Positions 49,379 through 58,169 of a stretch of 64,000 nucleotides of DNA are shown here, piece by piece. A model generated the notes under the pieces. The model made no database searches. It was not told the origin of the DNA and was given only the letters and a program-made list of their open reading frames with translations. The stretch is from an uncultured Oscillospiraceae bacterium (GTDB lineage: Bacteria; Bacillota; Clostridia; Oscillospirales; Oscillospiraceae), in the NCBI GenBank assembly GCA_934589675.1, contig CAKTOF010000003.1:1-64000 (forward strand), given 5' to 3'. Positions within the stretch are counted from its first letter, which is position 1. Each line of letters begins with the position of its first letter. A program made the translations under genes and the position numbers.

Positions 49379-50569
49379 ATGGAAAAACTCAATTCCATGC
49401 TTGCCAGCCTGACTGTTTTTCGCGGTGCGGCGGAGCTGCCGGCCGTGCATGCGCTTCGGGAGGCGCTTCGGGAGGCTTGCATCGGAGGCGATGCGGAGCG
49501 GCTGCTCGACGCCTACGGCCGCGCGCTGTTCGGCCTCCGGCAGGAGGGTGCGGACTCGTTTGCCGATTACCTGCGCGCGCACCTGCTCTTTGACGAGACG
49601 CCCTACGCCCTCGCCGTTGCGCGCGGCCGGGCGGATGCGGCCTACCGCGCAGCGGCCGAGCGCGATCTTTCAATTCTCGGCGCGCTGTGCGCGCTCCCGG
49701 CTGCGCAGCTCAAGGAAGCCATTGCCAAAATCGCGGGGGATGAGGCGTATATTGCGTCGCTTCCGGAGTGGAATTGCGCGCCTGCGCCGGAGCTTTCCGA
49801 GCTGGAGGCATCCTACCGGAAAAACGGCTGCGGCCTGTTTGCGCGCGGCCGCGCGTTCCACTGGGAGCGCGGGCAGCTCACGGCGGTGAAAAATCCCGAC
49901 CCGACGGAGGGGCTCATCGGCTACGAATGGCAGCGTGAGGCCGTCGTGCAGAACACGCGCGCGCTGCTCGCGGGAAGGCCGTGCTGCAACGTGCTGCTGC
50001 ACGGCGACAGCGGAACGGGCAAATCCGCGACGATCAAGAGCCTGCTCGGCGTGCCGGAGTTTTTCAATCTCCGCATCATCGAGGTCGCGAAAAACAGCCT
50101 TGAGGAGCTGACGGACGTGCAGCGCCTCGTCTCCGGGCACACGCAGAAGTTCATCCTCTACATCGACGATCTGACCTTCCAGCAGGAGGACCGCGGCTAC
50201 AGCGCGCTCAAGACGGCGCTTGAGGGCGGGCTGGAGCGAAGGCCGGACAATGTGGCCATCTATGTGACGAGCAACCGCCGCCATATGGTGCGCGAGACAT
50301 TCTCCGACCGCGGCTCGGATGACATCCACCGCAGTGAGACCATTGCTGAGCAGACGAGCCTGTCCGATCGCTTCGGCCTGCGGCTTCCGTACCTGTCGCT
50401 CGGCAAGCCGGAATATCTTGCCATGATCGACGAGCTTGCCGCGCGTGCGGGCATTGACATGCCGGCCGAGCAGCTCCATGCTGAGGCCAATGTCTGGGAG
50501 CTGCGCCGCGGCGGCCGCACGCCGCGCTCGGCCACACAGTTCATCGAGCATTTGCAGTCCCAATTCTGA
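49379..50569 (+). CDS. DUF815 family AAA ATPase
   Basis: A 396-aa protein with an alpha-helical N-terminal half (about 1-180) and a C-terminal P-loop domain: Walker A LLHGDSGTGKSATIKSLL, Walker B KFILYIDDLTFQ, and the sensor part YVTSNRRHMVRETFSDR. DUF815 proteins resemble DnaA/AAA+ ATPases and have no assigned role. ATG 49379 stands 9 bases after GGAG. Confidence 0.9.
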   Translation: MEKLNSMLASLTVFRGAAELPAVHALREALREACIGGDAERLLDAYGRALFGLRQEGADSFADYLRAHLLFDETPYALAVARGRADAAYRAAAERDLSILGALCALPAAQLKEAIAKIAGDEAYIASLPEWNCAPAPELSELEASYRKNGCGLFARGRAFHWERGQLTAVKNPDPTEGLIGYEWQREAVVQNTRALLAGRPCCNVLLHGDSGTGKSATIKSLLGVPEFFNLRIIEVAKNSLEELTDVQRLVSGHTQKFILYIDDLTFQQEDRGYSALKTALEGGLERRPDNVAIYVTSNRRHMVRETFSDRGSDDIHRSETIAEQTSLSDRFGLRLPYLSLGKPEYLAMIDELAARAGIDMPAEQLHAEANVWELRRGGRTPRSATQFIEHLQSQF

Positions 50570-50577
50570 AAAAATAC

Positions 50578-50605
50578 TTGCAAAAAGAAAGAAGCGCGCT
50601 ATAAT
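50578..50605 (+). promoter_or_regulatory. Promoter of htpG
   Basis: TTGCAA (50578-50583), a 16-base spacer and TATAAT (50600-50605), with the CIRCE operator starting 5 bases later. Confidence 0.85.
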
Positions 50606-50609
50606 AGGG

Positions 50610-50636
50610 TTAGCACTCGGAGATAACGAGTGCTAA
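50610..50636 (+). promoter_or_regulatory. CIRCE element (HrcA operator), perfect consensus
   Basis: TTAGCACTC, nine bases, GAGTGCTAA: exact CIRCE consensus, covering the transcription start. HrcA would repress htpG here until heat or protein-folding stress. Confidence 0.97.
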
Positions 50637-50677
50637 CCCTGTTTTGTTAATCAATGTTCCAAAGGACGTGTTTAATT

Positions 50678-52555
50678 ATGGCGAAGAAACAATTCAAGGC
50701 GGAGTCGAAGCGGCTGCTCGACCTCATGATCAACTCAATCTACACGCACAAGGAGATCTTCCTGCGCGAGATCATCTCCAACGCCTCCGACGCCATCGAC
50801 AAGCTGGCCTATCTGGCGCTGACGGACGACAAGGTCGGATTAAACCGCGGCGATTTTGCCATCCGCATTTCCGTTGACAAGGAGCACGGCGTGCTGACCG
50901 TGTCCGACAACGGCGTCGGCATGACGAAGGACGAGATGGAGCAGAACCTCGGCACCATCGCGCGCTCCGGCTCGCTGCAGTTCAAGCAGGAGATGGAGAA
51001 AAAAGACGACGTGGACATCATCGGCCAGTTCGGCGTCGGGTTCTACTCGGCGTTTATGGTCGCAGACAATGTGACGGTCATTTCGAAGAAGTACGGCTCG
51101 GACGAGGCGTGGATGTGGCAGTCGTCCGGCGCGGACGGCTACACCATGACGGCCTGCGAAAAGGACACGGCCGGCACGGACGTCATCATGAAGCTCAAGG
51201 CCGACACGGAGGACGAGAACTACTCGCAGTATCTTGAGGAGTACGAGCTGCGCTCGCTCGTGAAGAAGTACTCCGACTACATCCACTATCCGATCAGGAT
51301 GGAGGTTTCCAAGACCCGCTCCGTCGCCGATCCGGACGACGAGAGCAAGCAGAAGACCGAGGAATACACGGAGGACGAGACGCTCAACTCCATGGTGCCT
51401 ATCTGGCAGCGCCCGAAGGCGGAAGTCACGCAGGAGGAATACGACAACTTCTACAAGGACAAGTTCTTCGATTACGAGGCACCCTTAAGCACGCTGCGCG
51501 TGAGCGTCGAGGGCGCGGTCACATATACGGCGCTGCTGTTCATCCCGGCCAAGACGCCGTATGACTACTATACGAAGGAATATAAAAAAGGCCTGCAGCT
51601 CTACTCGTCCGGCGTGCTCATCATGGACGCGTGCGAGGATCTGCTGCCGGACTGCTTCCGCTTTGTCAAGGGCGTCGTCGACTCGCAGGACCTGAACCTC
51701 AACATCTCCCGCGAAATGCTCCAGCACGACCGCGCCGTCGCACGCATCGCATCGAACCTCGAAAAGAAGATCCGCGCGGAGCTTGAGAAGCTCCTGAAAA
51801 ACGACCGCGAGAAGTACGAGAAGTTCTTCTCGGCCTTCGGCCTCCAGCTCAAATACGGCGTCGTGGGCAACTACGGCGAGAAGAAGGACGAGCTGCAGGA
51901 CCTTCTGCTGTTCTATTCGGCCAAGCAGGGCAAGCTCGTCACGCTCTCGGAATACGTCGACGCCATGCCCGAGGGACAGACGGCCATTTACTACGCCGCG
52001 GGCGACAGCCGCGCCCGCCTGACGCAGCTGCCGCAGACGGAGCTGGCGCTGAAGAAGGGCTACGACGTCCTCCTTATGACCGACGAGATCGACGAGTTCT
52101 GCGCGCAGATCCTCATGACGTACAAGGAAAAGAGCTTCCAGAGCGTTATCGGCAGCGACCTGAAGGACGAGGACGAGTCCCAGCCGGCCGAGGATGAGGC
52201 CAAGCCCGTGCTTGACTTTGTCAAGGAGGCGCTCGGCGACAAGGTCAGGGAAGTCCGCCTGAGCGGCAGCCTCGGCGGCCACCCCGTCTCACTCGCGCCG
52301 GAGGCCGGCATGAGCTTTGAGATGGAGAAGTACCTCAATAAGGTCAACCCCGACAGCCCGATGCACGCGGGCCGTATTCTGGAGCTCAACGGCGCGCATA
52401 AGGCGTATCAAGCCATCGAATTGGCCATGACGGCCGACCCGGACAAGGCGAAAAAATACGCCGAGCTGCTCTACTGCCAGGCGTGCCTCATGGCCGATCT
52501 GCCCATTGACGACCCGACGGCGTACACCGACCTTGTGTGCAGCCTGATGAACTGA
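50678..52555 (+). CDS. htpG: Molecular chaperone HtpG (Hsp90)
   Basis: A 625-aa Hsp90. The GHKL ATPase domain includes LRELISNASDAIDK-like FLREIISNASDAIDKLAYLA, DNGVGMTKDE and GQFGVGFYSAFMVAD; the middle and C-terminal dimer domains follow. ATG 50678 is the start matching the family (MAKKQFKAESKRLLDLMINS). It is transcribed alone under a CIRCE promoter. Confidence 0.97.
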   Translation: MAKKQFKAESKRLLDLMINSIYTHKEIFLREIISNASDAIDKLAYLALTDDKVGLNRGDFAIRISVDKEHGVLTVSDNGVGMTKDEMEQNLGTIARSGSLQFKQEMEKKDDVDIIGQFGVGFYSAFMVADNVTVISKKYGSDEAWMWQSSGADGYTMTACEKDTAGTDVIMKLKADTEDENYSQYLEEYELRSLVKKYSDYIHYPIRMEVSKTRSVADPDDESKQKTEEYTEDETLNSMVPIWQRPKAEVTQEEYDNFYKDKFFDYEAPLSTLRVSVEGAVTYTALLFIPAKTPYDYYTKEYKKGLQLYSSGVLIMDACEDLLPDCFRFVKGVVDSQDLNLNISREMLQHDRAVARIASNLEKKIRAELEKLLKNDREKYEKFFSAFGLQLKYGVVGNYGEKKDELQDLLLFYSAKQGKLVTLSEYVDAMPEGQTAIYYAAGDSRARLTQLPQTELALKKGYDVLLMTDEIDEFCAQILMTYKEKSFQSVIGSDLKDEDESQPAEDEAKPVLDFVKEALGDKVREVRLSGSLGGHPVSLAPEAGMSFEMEKYLNKVNPDSPMHAGRILELNGAHKAYQAIELAMTADPDKAKKYAELLYCQACLMADLPIDDPTAYTDLVCSLMN

Positions 52556-52570
52556 TCCTCCGCGAATGCC

Positions 52571-52607
52571 CGCCCCGCCGCGCTCTGTGCGGCGGGGCGA
52601 TTTTTTT
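52571..52607 (+). terminator. Terminator of htpG
   Basis: CGCCCCGCCGC pairs with GCGGCGGGGCG, then A and seven T. Confidence 0.93.
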
Positions 52608-52609
52608 AT

Positions 52610-52637
52610 AAAAAAGCCTCCGGCTAGGCCGGAGGCT
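52610..52637 (-). terminator. Terminator overlapping the end of the DUF4127 gene
   Basis: AGCCTCCGGC pairs with GCCGGAGGCT; the loop contains the stop codon and a T run follows on the minus strand. Confidence 0.85.
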
Positions 52638-54441
52638 CGGACTGGACGTCGATCGTAAAGCAGCTTTCAAATGTGCGGCTCCACGGCAGGTAAGGCGCGC
52701 GGACGGACACGGAAAACGGGCCGGCGGTGCCGCCGGACAGGTCGGAAACAACAGGGCTGCGCGACAGGTTCTGCATCAGCATCGCGCAGGCGGGGAGAAG
52801 TGTGTCCTCAAGCTTTTTCTGGATCTGCGCACGCTGCTCGGCCGTGCCGAGGATATTGTTCGGGTCGAGGCCCAGCTCGCGGATGAAGGGGTCAAGCACG
52901 GGGCGCGTGTCCGTTTTGTACGCGCCGCCGAGCACGAGGCCCACGGCGAGCGACTTTACAAACGCGCGGTCGGCGTCTGCGCCTTTTTTCGCGCCGGAGG
53001 CGAGATAGGCATAGCGCGCGAAGCCCTGACTTACGCCCGCGCCGGCGACGATGGCAAGGTCGCAGAAGCCGGAGTAGCCAAGCAGCGACCCGAGCGGGAC
53101 TGCGGCAAGCAGCTCGTCCGACAGCCCGCCGCAGCCGTTGGCCGACGCGTCGATCCAAACGGTCGGGACGCCGCGGGAGAGATTGTCTGAAAGCTTTTCC
53201 CGCAGCGCCGCGGCATATTCGCCGGCCTTCGCCTCGTTGTCCGGCGCGGAGAGGACGACAAGCTCGAGCGCGTCCTGCGCGCCGTCTGCCGCCTCATATC
53301 CGCCGAGCGCGGCGACGTGAAACTCGACGCTCTCCTTCAGCGTCTGGTGGTCAAACTGCGTCGCAGGCTCGTTTTCCCGGCCGCCGATGTAGGTGCAGCG
53401 CACAGGGACAGACAGCCCGGCGTCGTCGACGGAGATGCGCGCGACGAGCATCATGCCGAGGTCGTCCACGCCGCCCATCAGGATGCCGCGGCCGGAAAGC
53501 AGCCGCGTCAGATAGGCCATCTCGTTTGTCTGGATGTTGTCGAGCGAGGACGAATCGTCCACGCCGATGATCGTATAGCAGTTTGCAAGGCCCTCCGTCT
53601 GCCGCAGCAGATGGTCGGCAAGGCGCAGCTTGCGCGCCCGCGCGCCGCAGTAGGCGGCCGTGACGTCGCCTGATAGAATGCTGCGCGAGGCTTCGTCTTC
53701 GACGGAGCTCTCTGCCGCCGTGCGGCCGTCTGCGCCGTAGGGGTAGGCGGCGATGATGGCCTCGAGCGTCAGCTCATCGCCGGAAAGCGCCGGGCGGGCG
53801 ACGTTGCCGTAGGCGCGGATGGCGGTGTAGTGCGCGAGGTCATACCCATTGTAGCCGACGGTCGATGCAAGGCGCATGAGGCTGTCGAAAAAATAGACGC
53901 GGTTGTCTGGATCCTGTGCCAGCGGGACGAGGTAGGCGTCGATGGCGTCCTGCTCGGACATGGTCGAGCCGTCTGGTAAGACGATGTCCTCCGGCTCGCT
54001 CATGGCGCGCGAGCTGACCAGCCCGCCGGAGAGCAGCTGGTCGAGCGAGAGCAGGAACAGGCCGCAGCCGGCCTCGTCTGCCTGACGGACCCACTCTAAA
54101 AGTGCGCCGCGGTCGCCGCACTGCCTGCCGTTTGCATTTTTGCCCTGACCGTCGAGCTTGGTCGAGTAGAGATCTGCGTCCGGGAACACGACGCGGTAGC
54201 CCGCGGCCTCGGCCAGATATACAACGCGCTCGACATTGTCCGGCCGGTCGTCGAGCGGAACATAGGCGATGGTGCGCGACCATTCGTCGACCGCCTCGAC
54301 CGCGTCGCTCTCAACGGGTGGCTGCGGCGCCGGTGTGACGGGCGTGTCCGGCGGGACGTCGGGCGCGGGAGCGCGCGAGGCGCAGCCGTTAAGCGCAATG
54401 AGCGCTGCAAGACAGACGGCGGCGATGCGTCGTGGCTTCAT
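52624..54441 (-). CDS. DUF4127 family lipoprotein
   Basis: A 605-aa protein with a lipoprotein signal peptide (lipobox LNGC, Cys about 20), a Pro-rich linker and a DUF4127 domain starting with RTIAYVPLDDRPDNVERVVYLAEAAGYRV. The PLDDRP motif is the family hallmark. Function is unknown; the family is found in endospore-forming Firmicutes. AGGAGG precedes ATG 54441, 10 bases after the amidohydrolase gene, so they are co-transcribed. Confidence 0.9.
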   Translation of the reverse strand: MKPRRIAAVCLAALIALNGCASRAPAPDVPPDTPVTPAPQPPVESDAVEAVDEWSRTIAYVPLDDRPDNVERVVYLAEAAGYRVVFPDADLYSTKLDGQGKNANGRQCGDRGALLEWVRQADEAGCGLFLLSLDQLLSGGLVSSRAMSEPEDIVLPDGSTMSEQDAIDAYLVPLAQDPDNRVYFFDSLMRLASTVGYNGYDLAHYTAIRAYGNVARPALSGDELTLEAIIAAYPYGADGRTAAESSVEDEASRSILSGDVTAAYCGARARKLRLADHLLRQTEGLANCYTIIGVDDSSSLDNIQTNEMAYLTRLLSGRGILMGGVDDLGMMLVARISVDDAGLSVPVRCTYIGGRENEPATQFDHQTLKESVEFHVAALGGYEAADGAQDALELVVLSAPDNEAKAGEYAAALREKLSDNLSRGVPTVWIDASANGCGGLSDELLAAVPLGSLLGYSGFCDLAIVAGAGVSQGFARYAYLASGAKKGADADRAFVKSLAVGLVLGGAYKTDTRPVLDPFIRELGLDPNNILGTAEQRAQIQKKLEDTLLPACAMLMQNLSRSPVVSDLSGGTAGPFSVSVRAPYLPWSRTFESCFTIDVQSEPPA

Positions 54442-54451
54442 GGCTTCCTCC

Positions 54452-55264
54452 TTACAGGCCGAGCCGGTAGACCCGGTTCGCGTTTTCAAAAAAGACCTTT
54501 TCATGCTGCGCCTCGGGGACGAGACGGCGGATAAACTCGATATAATTTGCGATGTTCACGGCCGGAAGATCCGTGCCGAACATGAACTTGTCCCAGTTTT
54601 CGACATAGGCCATCCAGGTGCGGAGCTGGCCGATGTAGCCGGCCTGCGCGTCAAAGTACGAATCCCAGTCCTTCACGCCCTCAATGAGGCCGGACAGGTC
54701 GCAGAACACGTTGTCGTTCTTCTCCAGCACGGCCGCCGCCTCGGACAGGAACGGATTTCCAAAGTGGCACATGACGATGTCCACGTCCGGGTGGCGCACG
54801 GCGGCTTCGTCGAGCATCAGCGGGTGGCTGTATTTCAGCATCCCGCCGGCTCCGGCCGTCATGCCCGTGTGGATGGCGACGGGCTTGTGATACGTTGCGG
54901 CGAGGGAAAAGGCAAAGTCGTAGAACGGGTCGTTGACCGTCCGCGGCGAGTAGCCGGTGTAGAGCTTGATGCCGACGCAGCGCTCGCGCCGGAGGTGCGC
55001 CTCCACAAGCGCGGGCAGCTCTTCCTGCGTGTGGCGCTCGGTTGCGTGGTCGTCGAGGCCGATGCAGTAGTAAAACGGCTCCGGATAGCGGTGAAAGTCC
55101 GCCTCAAGATGGTCGTTGCCCATGATGATGCCGGCTGTGATGCCGTGCTCGGCATAATAGCTTTTCAGATAGTCCAGCAAGTTTTCATGCCCGACCTCGC
55201 GGAGCAGGCTGCTGGCAAACGGATGATCCGGAAATATGTGAAAGTGTGCGTCGATGATCTTCAT
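54452..55264 (-). CDS. Amidohydrolase family protein (PF04909-type)
   Basis: A 270-aa TIM-barrel hydrolase with metal-binding motifs DAHFHIFPDHP at the N-terminus, VAIHTGM, VMCHFGNPF and FGTDLPA. The family includes decarboxylases and lactonases, so no reaction can be named. GGAGG lies 7 bases before ATG 55264. Confidence 0.88.
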   Translation of the reverse strand: MKIIDAHFHIFPDHPFASSLLREVGHENLLDYLKSYYAEHGITAGIIMGNDHLEADFHRYPEPFYYCIGLDDHATERHTQEELPALVEAHLRRERCVGIKLYTGYSPRTVNDPFYDFAFSLAATYHKPVAIHTGMTAGAGGMLKYSHPLMLDEAAVRHPDVDIVMCHFGNPFLSEAAAVLEKNDNVFCDLSGLIEGVKDWDSYFDAQAGYIGQLRTWMAYVENWDKFMFGTDLPAVNIANYIEFIRRLVPEAQHEKVFFENANRVYRLGL

Positions 55265-55286
55265 AGGTGCGCCTCCAAACCAGACC

Positions 55287-55315
55287 ATTATAGCATTTTC
55301 TCCGACAAACAACAA
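55287..55315 (-). promoter_or_regulatory. Promoter of the amidohydrolase-DUF4127 operon
   Basis: On the minus strand TTGTTG (55315-55310), a 17-base spacer and TATAAT (55292-55287), 22 bases before the start. Confidence 0.7.
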
Positions 55316-55367
55316 CAGAAAACCGCGCGGTGCTCCGGCATAGGCTTTACAGGGGAGGTGATGCGGC

Positions 55368-56255
55368 ATGGCGGCCCGGTGTTTTGCGGCGCTGCTCCTG
55401 CTGCTTGGCGGCATGGCGGTCATGACGGCCGCGCTTCGCCGCGGCGGAGCGGAGCGGCGGCTGTTTGCCAGGATGCGGCGCAGCCGCGTGTCCGCGTTTT
55501 TGTATGGGCTGGCCGGAACAGTCGCGGTGCAGTCGTCCAGCGCCACGACCGTCCTCATCGCAGGGGCGTACGACGCGGGACTGCTGCCGTTTTCTGCGAT
55601 GACCGCGGCCATCGCAGGCGCAAATGTCGGGACGACGGCGACAGGATGGCTGCTGTGCCTTGGGCTTGCGGCAGGGAAGTGGGCATCGTACGCGCTGGCG
55701 TCTGCGGCTGCGCTGCTTTTGCTGCTGAAAAAGCGGCCTGCGGCCGGGGCGGCGCTCGGGCTGCTGCTCATTGAGCTTGGGCTTGGCGCGCTCAATGAGA
55801 GCGCGGAAGGCACGCTCGCGCCGCTGCTTGGCGGCGGGATGGCATCTTCGTTCTTCCGCGCGGCCGCGCTGACCGGCGTGATCCAGTCCTCGTCGGCGGC
55901 CATCGCGTTTTTGCAGGCGGCAGCGAAGGCGGGCGCGCTGCCGACGCAGACGGCGCTTGCCTGCGTGCTCGGCGGCAACGTCGGCACCTGCGCGACCGCG
56001 CTGCTCGCCTCAGTCGGGGGCGGGCGAGGGGCGCGGCGGGCGGCGCTGGTGCATCTGGGCTTCAATGTGCTCGCCTCTGCGCTCGGATTCTCATTATATG
56101 CGCTCTTTTCGCCGCTTCTGGCGCGGACGGCAAGCCCTGCGCGCATTGCGGCGCTGCACACGCTTGTCAACATTCTGCCGACCCTGTTTCTGGCGGCTCT
56201 CGGGCAAAAAAAGATTGGTATTGCGCTTCGGCGCAATCTATACTATGATGAATAA
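55368..56255 (+). CDS. Na/Pi cotransporter (NptA/PF02690) family protein
   Basis: A 295-aa membrane protein with about eight helices and two inverted-repeat signatures: VQSSSATTVLIAGAYDAG with ANVGTT in the first half, and IQSSSAAIAFLQAA with GGNVGTC in the second. These QSSS motifs are diagnostic of type II Na/phosphate symporters. It lacks the PhoU-like C-terminal domain of longer members. AGGGGAGGTG precedes ATG 55368. Confidence 0.9.
   Translation: MAARCFAALLLLLGGMAVMTAALRRGGAERRLFARMRRSRVSAFLYGLAGTVAVQSSSATTVLIAGAYDAGLLPFSAMTAAIAGANVGTTATGWLLCLGLAAGKWASYALASAAALLLLLKKRPAAGAALGLLLIELGLGALNESAEGTLAPLLGGGMASSFFRAAALTGVIQSSSAAIAFLQAAAKAGALPTQTALACVLGGNVGTCATALLASVGGGRGARRAALVHLGFNVLASALGFSLYALFSPLLARTASPARIAALHTLVNILPTLFLAALGQKKIGIALRRNLYYDE
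56221..56249 (+). promoter_or_regulatory. Promoter of the gene at 56286
   Basis: TTGCGC (56221-56226), a 17-base spacer and TATGAT (56244-56249), within the end of the symporter gene. Confidence 0.6.
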
Positions 56256-56285
56256 GTTAAATACAGAGAAATTGCGGGGGTCACT

Positions 56286-57356
56286 ATGAAAAAGGCTGCT
56301 AAGATCATCGGGATCATCGCGCTTGTCCTGCTCGTCATTGCGGCGGGCTATGTCATCTATGTGTTTGCGAGCTTTACGCGCCTGCCGGACAATCTGGAAC
56401 TCGACATTGTGCAGGATCGGTCCGACATCGCCGCGGACGGCCGGACGTATACGCTCCTCAGCTGGAATCTCGGCTTCGGCGCCTACTCGGACGACTACAC
56501 GTTCTTCATGGACGGCGGCACGGAGTCGCGCGCCCGTTCGGCGGACGCCGCGCGGGAGAACATCTCGGCCGCGCTGGACAAGGTGCGCGAGCTGTCGCCC
56601 GACTTCTGCATGCTCGAGGAGATCGACGTGGACGCAACGCGCACCTATCACGTCGACGAGCGCGCCATGGTGCTTCAGGCGATGGACGACTACGGCGCAG
56701 TCTATGCGCAGAACTACGATTCGCCGTATCTATTCTACCCGTTCACGCAGCCGCACGGCGCCTCGCGCGCGGGGCTTATGACGCTTTCCGGCTTCCATAT
56801 GGAATCTGCCACACGGCGAAGCCTGCCCATCGAGTCCGGCGTGACGAAGGTCATTGATCTTGACCGATGCTACAGCATCAGCCGCATCCCGCTTGACAGC
56901 GGGAAGAAGCTGTGCCTGTACTGCGCGCACCTTTCCGCCTATACGTCTGACGGAACGATCGCCGACGAGCAGATCAAAATGCTTGCTGCGGACATGCAGA
57001 AAGACTATGAGGCGGGCAACTACGTCATCTGCGGCGGCGACTTCAACAAAGACCTGCTCGGCGATTCCGGCGCGATCTTCGGCGTGTCCGGCGAGGACTA
57101 TACGTGGGCGCAGCCGTTCCCGGAGGCGCTGCTGGGCGACGATCTGTCGCTCATCGCGCCGCTTGATGCGGACGACCCCGTCCCGTCGTGCCGCAACGCG
57201 GACATCCCGTATGAAAAGGGGAAGAGCTTTGTCGTGACGGTCGACGGCTTCATCGTCTCGCGCAACGTGACGGTCGAGGGCGCGGAGGTCATCGACACGG
57301 GCTTTTTGTGGTCGGATCACAACCCCGTCCGCCTGACGTTCAAGCTCGGAGAATGA
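56286..57356 (+). CDS. Membrane-anchored endonuclease/exonuclease/phosphatase family protein
   Basis: A 356-aa protein with an N-terminal membrane helix (about 6-28) and an extracytoplasmic EEP domain: LLSWNLGFGAYSDD at the start, CMLEEIDVD, CAHLSAYTSDG, ICGGDFNKDLLG and SDHNPVRLTF at the end (the catalytic Glu, Asn and Asp/His residues). The substrate could be nucleic acid or a phospholipid/inositol phosphate. GCGGGGGTC precedes the ATG. Confidence 0.9.
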   Translation: MKKAAKIIGIIALVLLVIAAGYVIYVFASFTRLPDNLELDIVQDRSDIAADGRTYTLLSWNLGFGAYSDDYTFFMDGGTESRARSADAARENISAALDKVRELSPDFCMLEEIDVDATRTYHVDERAMVLQAMDDYGAVYAQNYDSPYLFYPFTQPHGASRAGLMTLSGFHMESATRRSLPIESGVTKVIDLDRCYSISRIPLDSGKKLCLYCAHLSAYTSDGTIADEQIKMLAADMQKDYEAGNYVICGGDFNKDLLGDSGAIFGVSGEDYTWAQPFPEALLGDDLSLIAPLDADDPVPSCRNADIPYEKGKSFVVTVDGFIVSRNVTVEGAEVIDTGFLWSDHNPVRLTFKLGE

Positions 57357-57359
57357 GCG

Positions 57360-58169
57360 ATGGGAAGGCTTGCGGACAAGCGCCTTTTTCTGCTTGACAT
57401 GGATGGGACGCTCTATCTTGACGAAGAACTCTTCCCGGCGACGCCGGCGCTGCTGGAGCACATCCGCAGCTCTAGCGGGCGCTACCTCTATCTCACGAAC
57501 AACTCCTCGCGCGGCGTGGACGCCTATGTCGAAAAAATGCGCCGCCTCGGCATTTCGGCGACGGCGGAGGACTTCTTAACGAGCGTCGACGCGACGATCG
57601 CGGACTTAAAGCGGACGCATCCGGACGACCTGCTCTACTGCTTCGGGACGGCGACGTTCCGCGCCCAGCTCGCCGCCGCGGGGCTGCATATCACGGACAA
57701 GCTCGAAGACGGCATTTGTGCCCTTGTCATCGGCTTTGACACGGAGCTGACATTCCAAAAGCTTGAGGACGCGTGCATCCTGCTGATGCGCGGCGTCGAT
57801 TTTATTGCGACGAACCCGGACTGGGTCTGCCCGACGTGGTACGGCTTTGTGCCGGACTGCGGCTCGGTGTGCCAGATGCTGCTTCACGCGACGGGCCGGA
57901 GCCCGCGCGTGATCGGAAAGCCGCAGCCGGCCATGGTGGAGCTTGCGCTTGCGCGGACGGGCTTTGCGCCGGAGCAGGCGCTGCTCGTCGGTGACCGCGT
58001 CTATACCGATATCGCCTGCGGCGTCGCCGCTGGCATCGACACAGCGCTCGTCTTGTCCGGGGAGAGCACCCTCGACGACATTGTCCCCGGAAAAACTGAG
58101 CCGACATGGGTGTTTGACGATGTGGGCGCGCTGCTGGCCGCCTTAAAAAGAGAGGAGACAATCGCATGA
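57360..58169 (+). CDS. HAD-IIA family hydrolase (NagD/AraL-like phosphatase)
   Basis: A 269-aa phosphatase with DxD in FLLDMDGTLYLDEEL, YLTNNSSRGVDAY, a C2 cap and LLVGDRVYTDIACG. Family members dephosphorylate sugar phosphates, nucleotides or glycerol phosphate. It lies 3 bases after the EEP gene and overlaps the MFS gene by 4. Confidence 0.92.
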   Translation: MGRLADKRLFLLDMDGTLYLDEELFPATPALLEHIRSSSGRYLYLTNNSSRGVDAYVEKMRRLGISATAEDFLTSVDATIADLKRTHPDDLLYCFGTATFRAQLAAAGLHITDKLEDGICALVIGFDTELTFQKLEDACILLMRGVDFIATNPDWVCPTWYGFVPDCGSVCQMLLHATGRSPRVIGKPQPAMVELALARTGFAPEQALLVGDRVYTDIACGVAAGIDTALVLSGESTLDDIVPGKTEPTWVFDDVGALLAALKREETIA

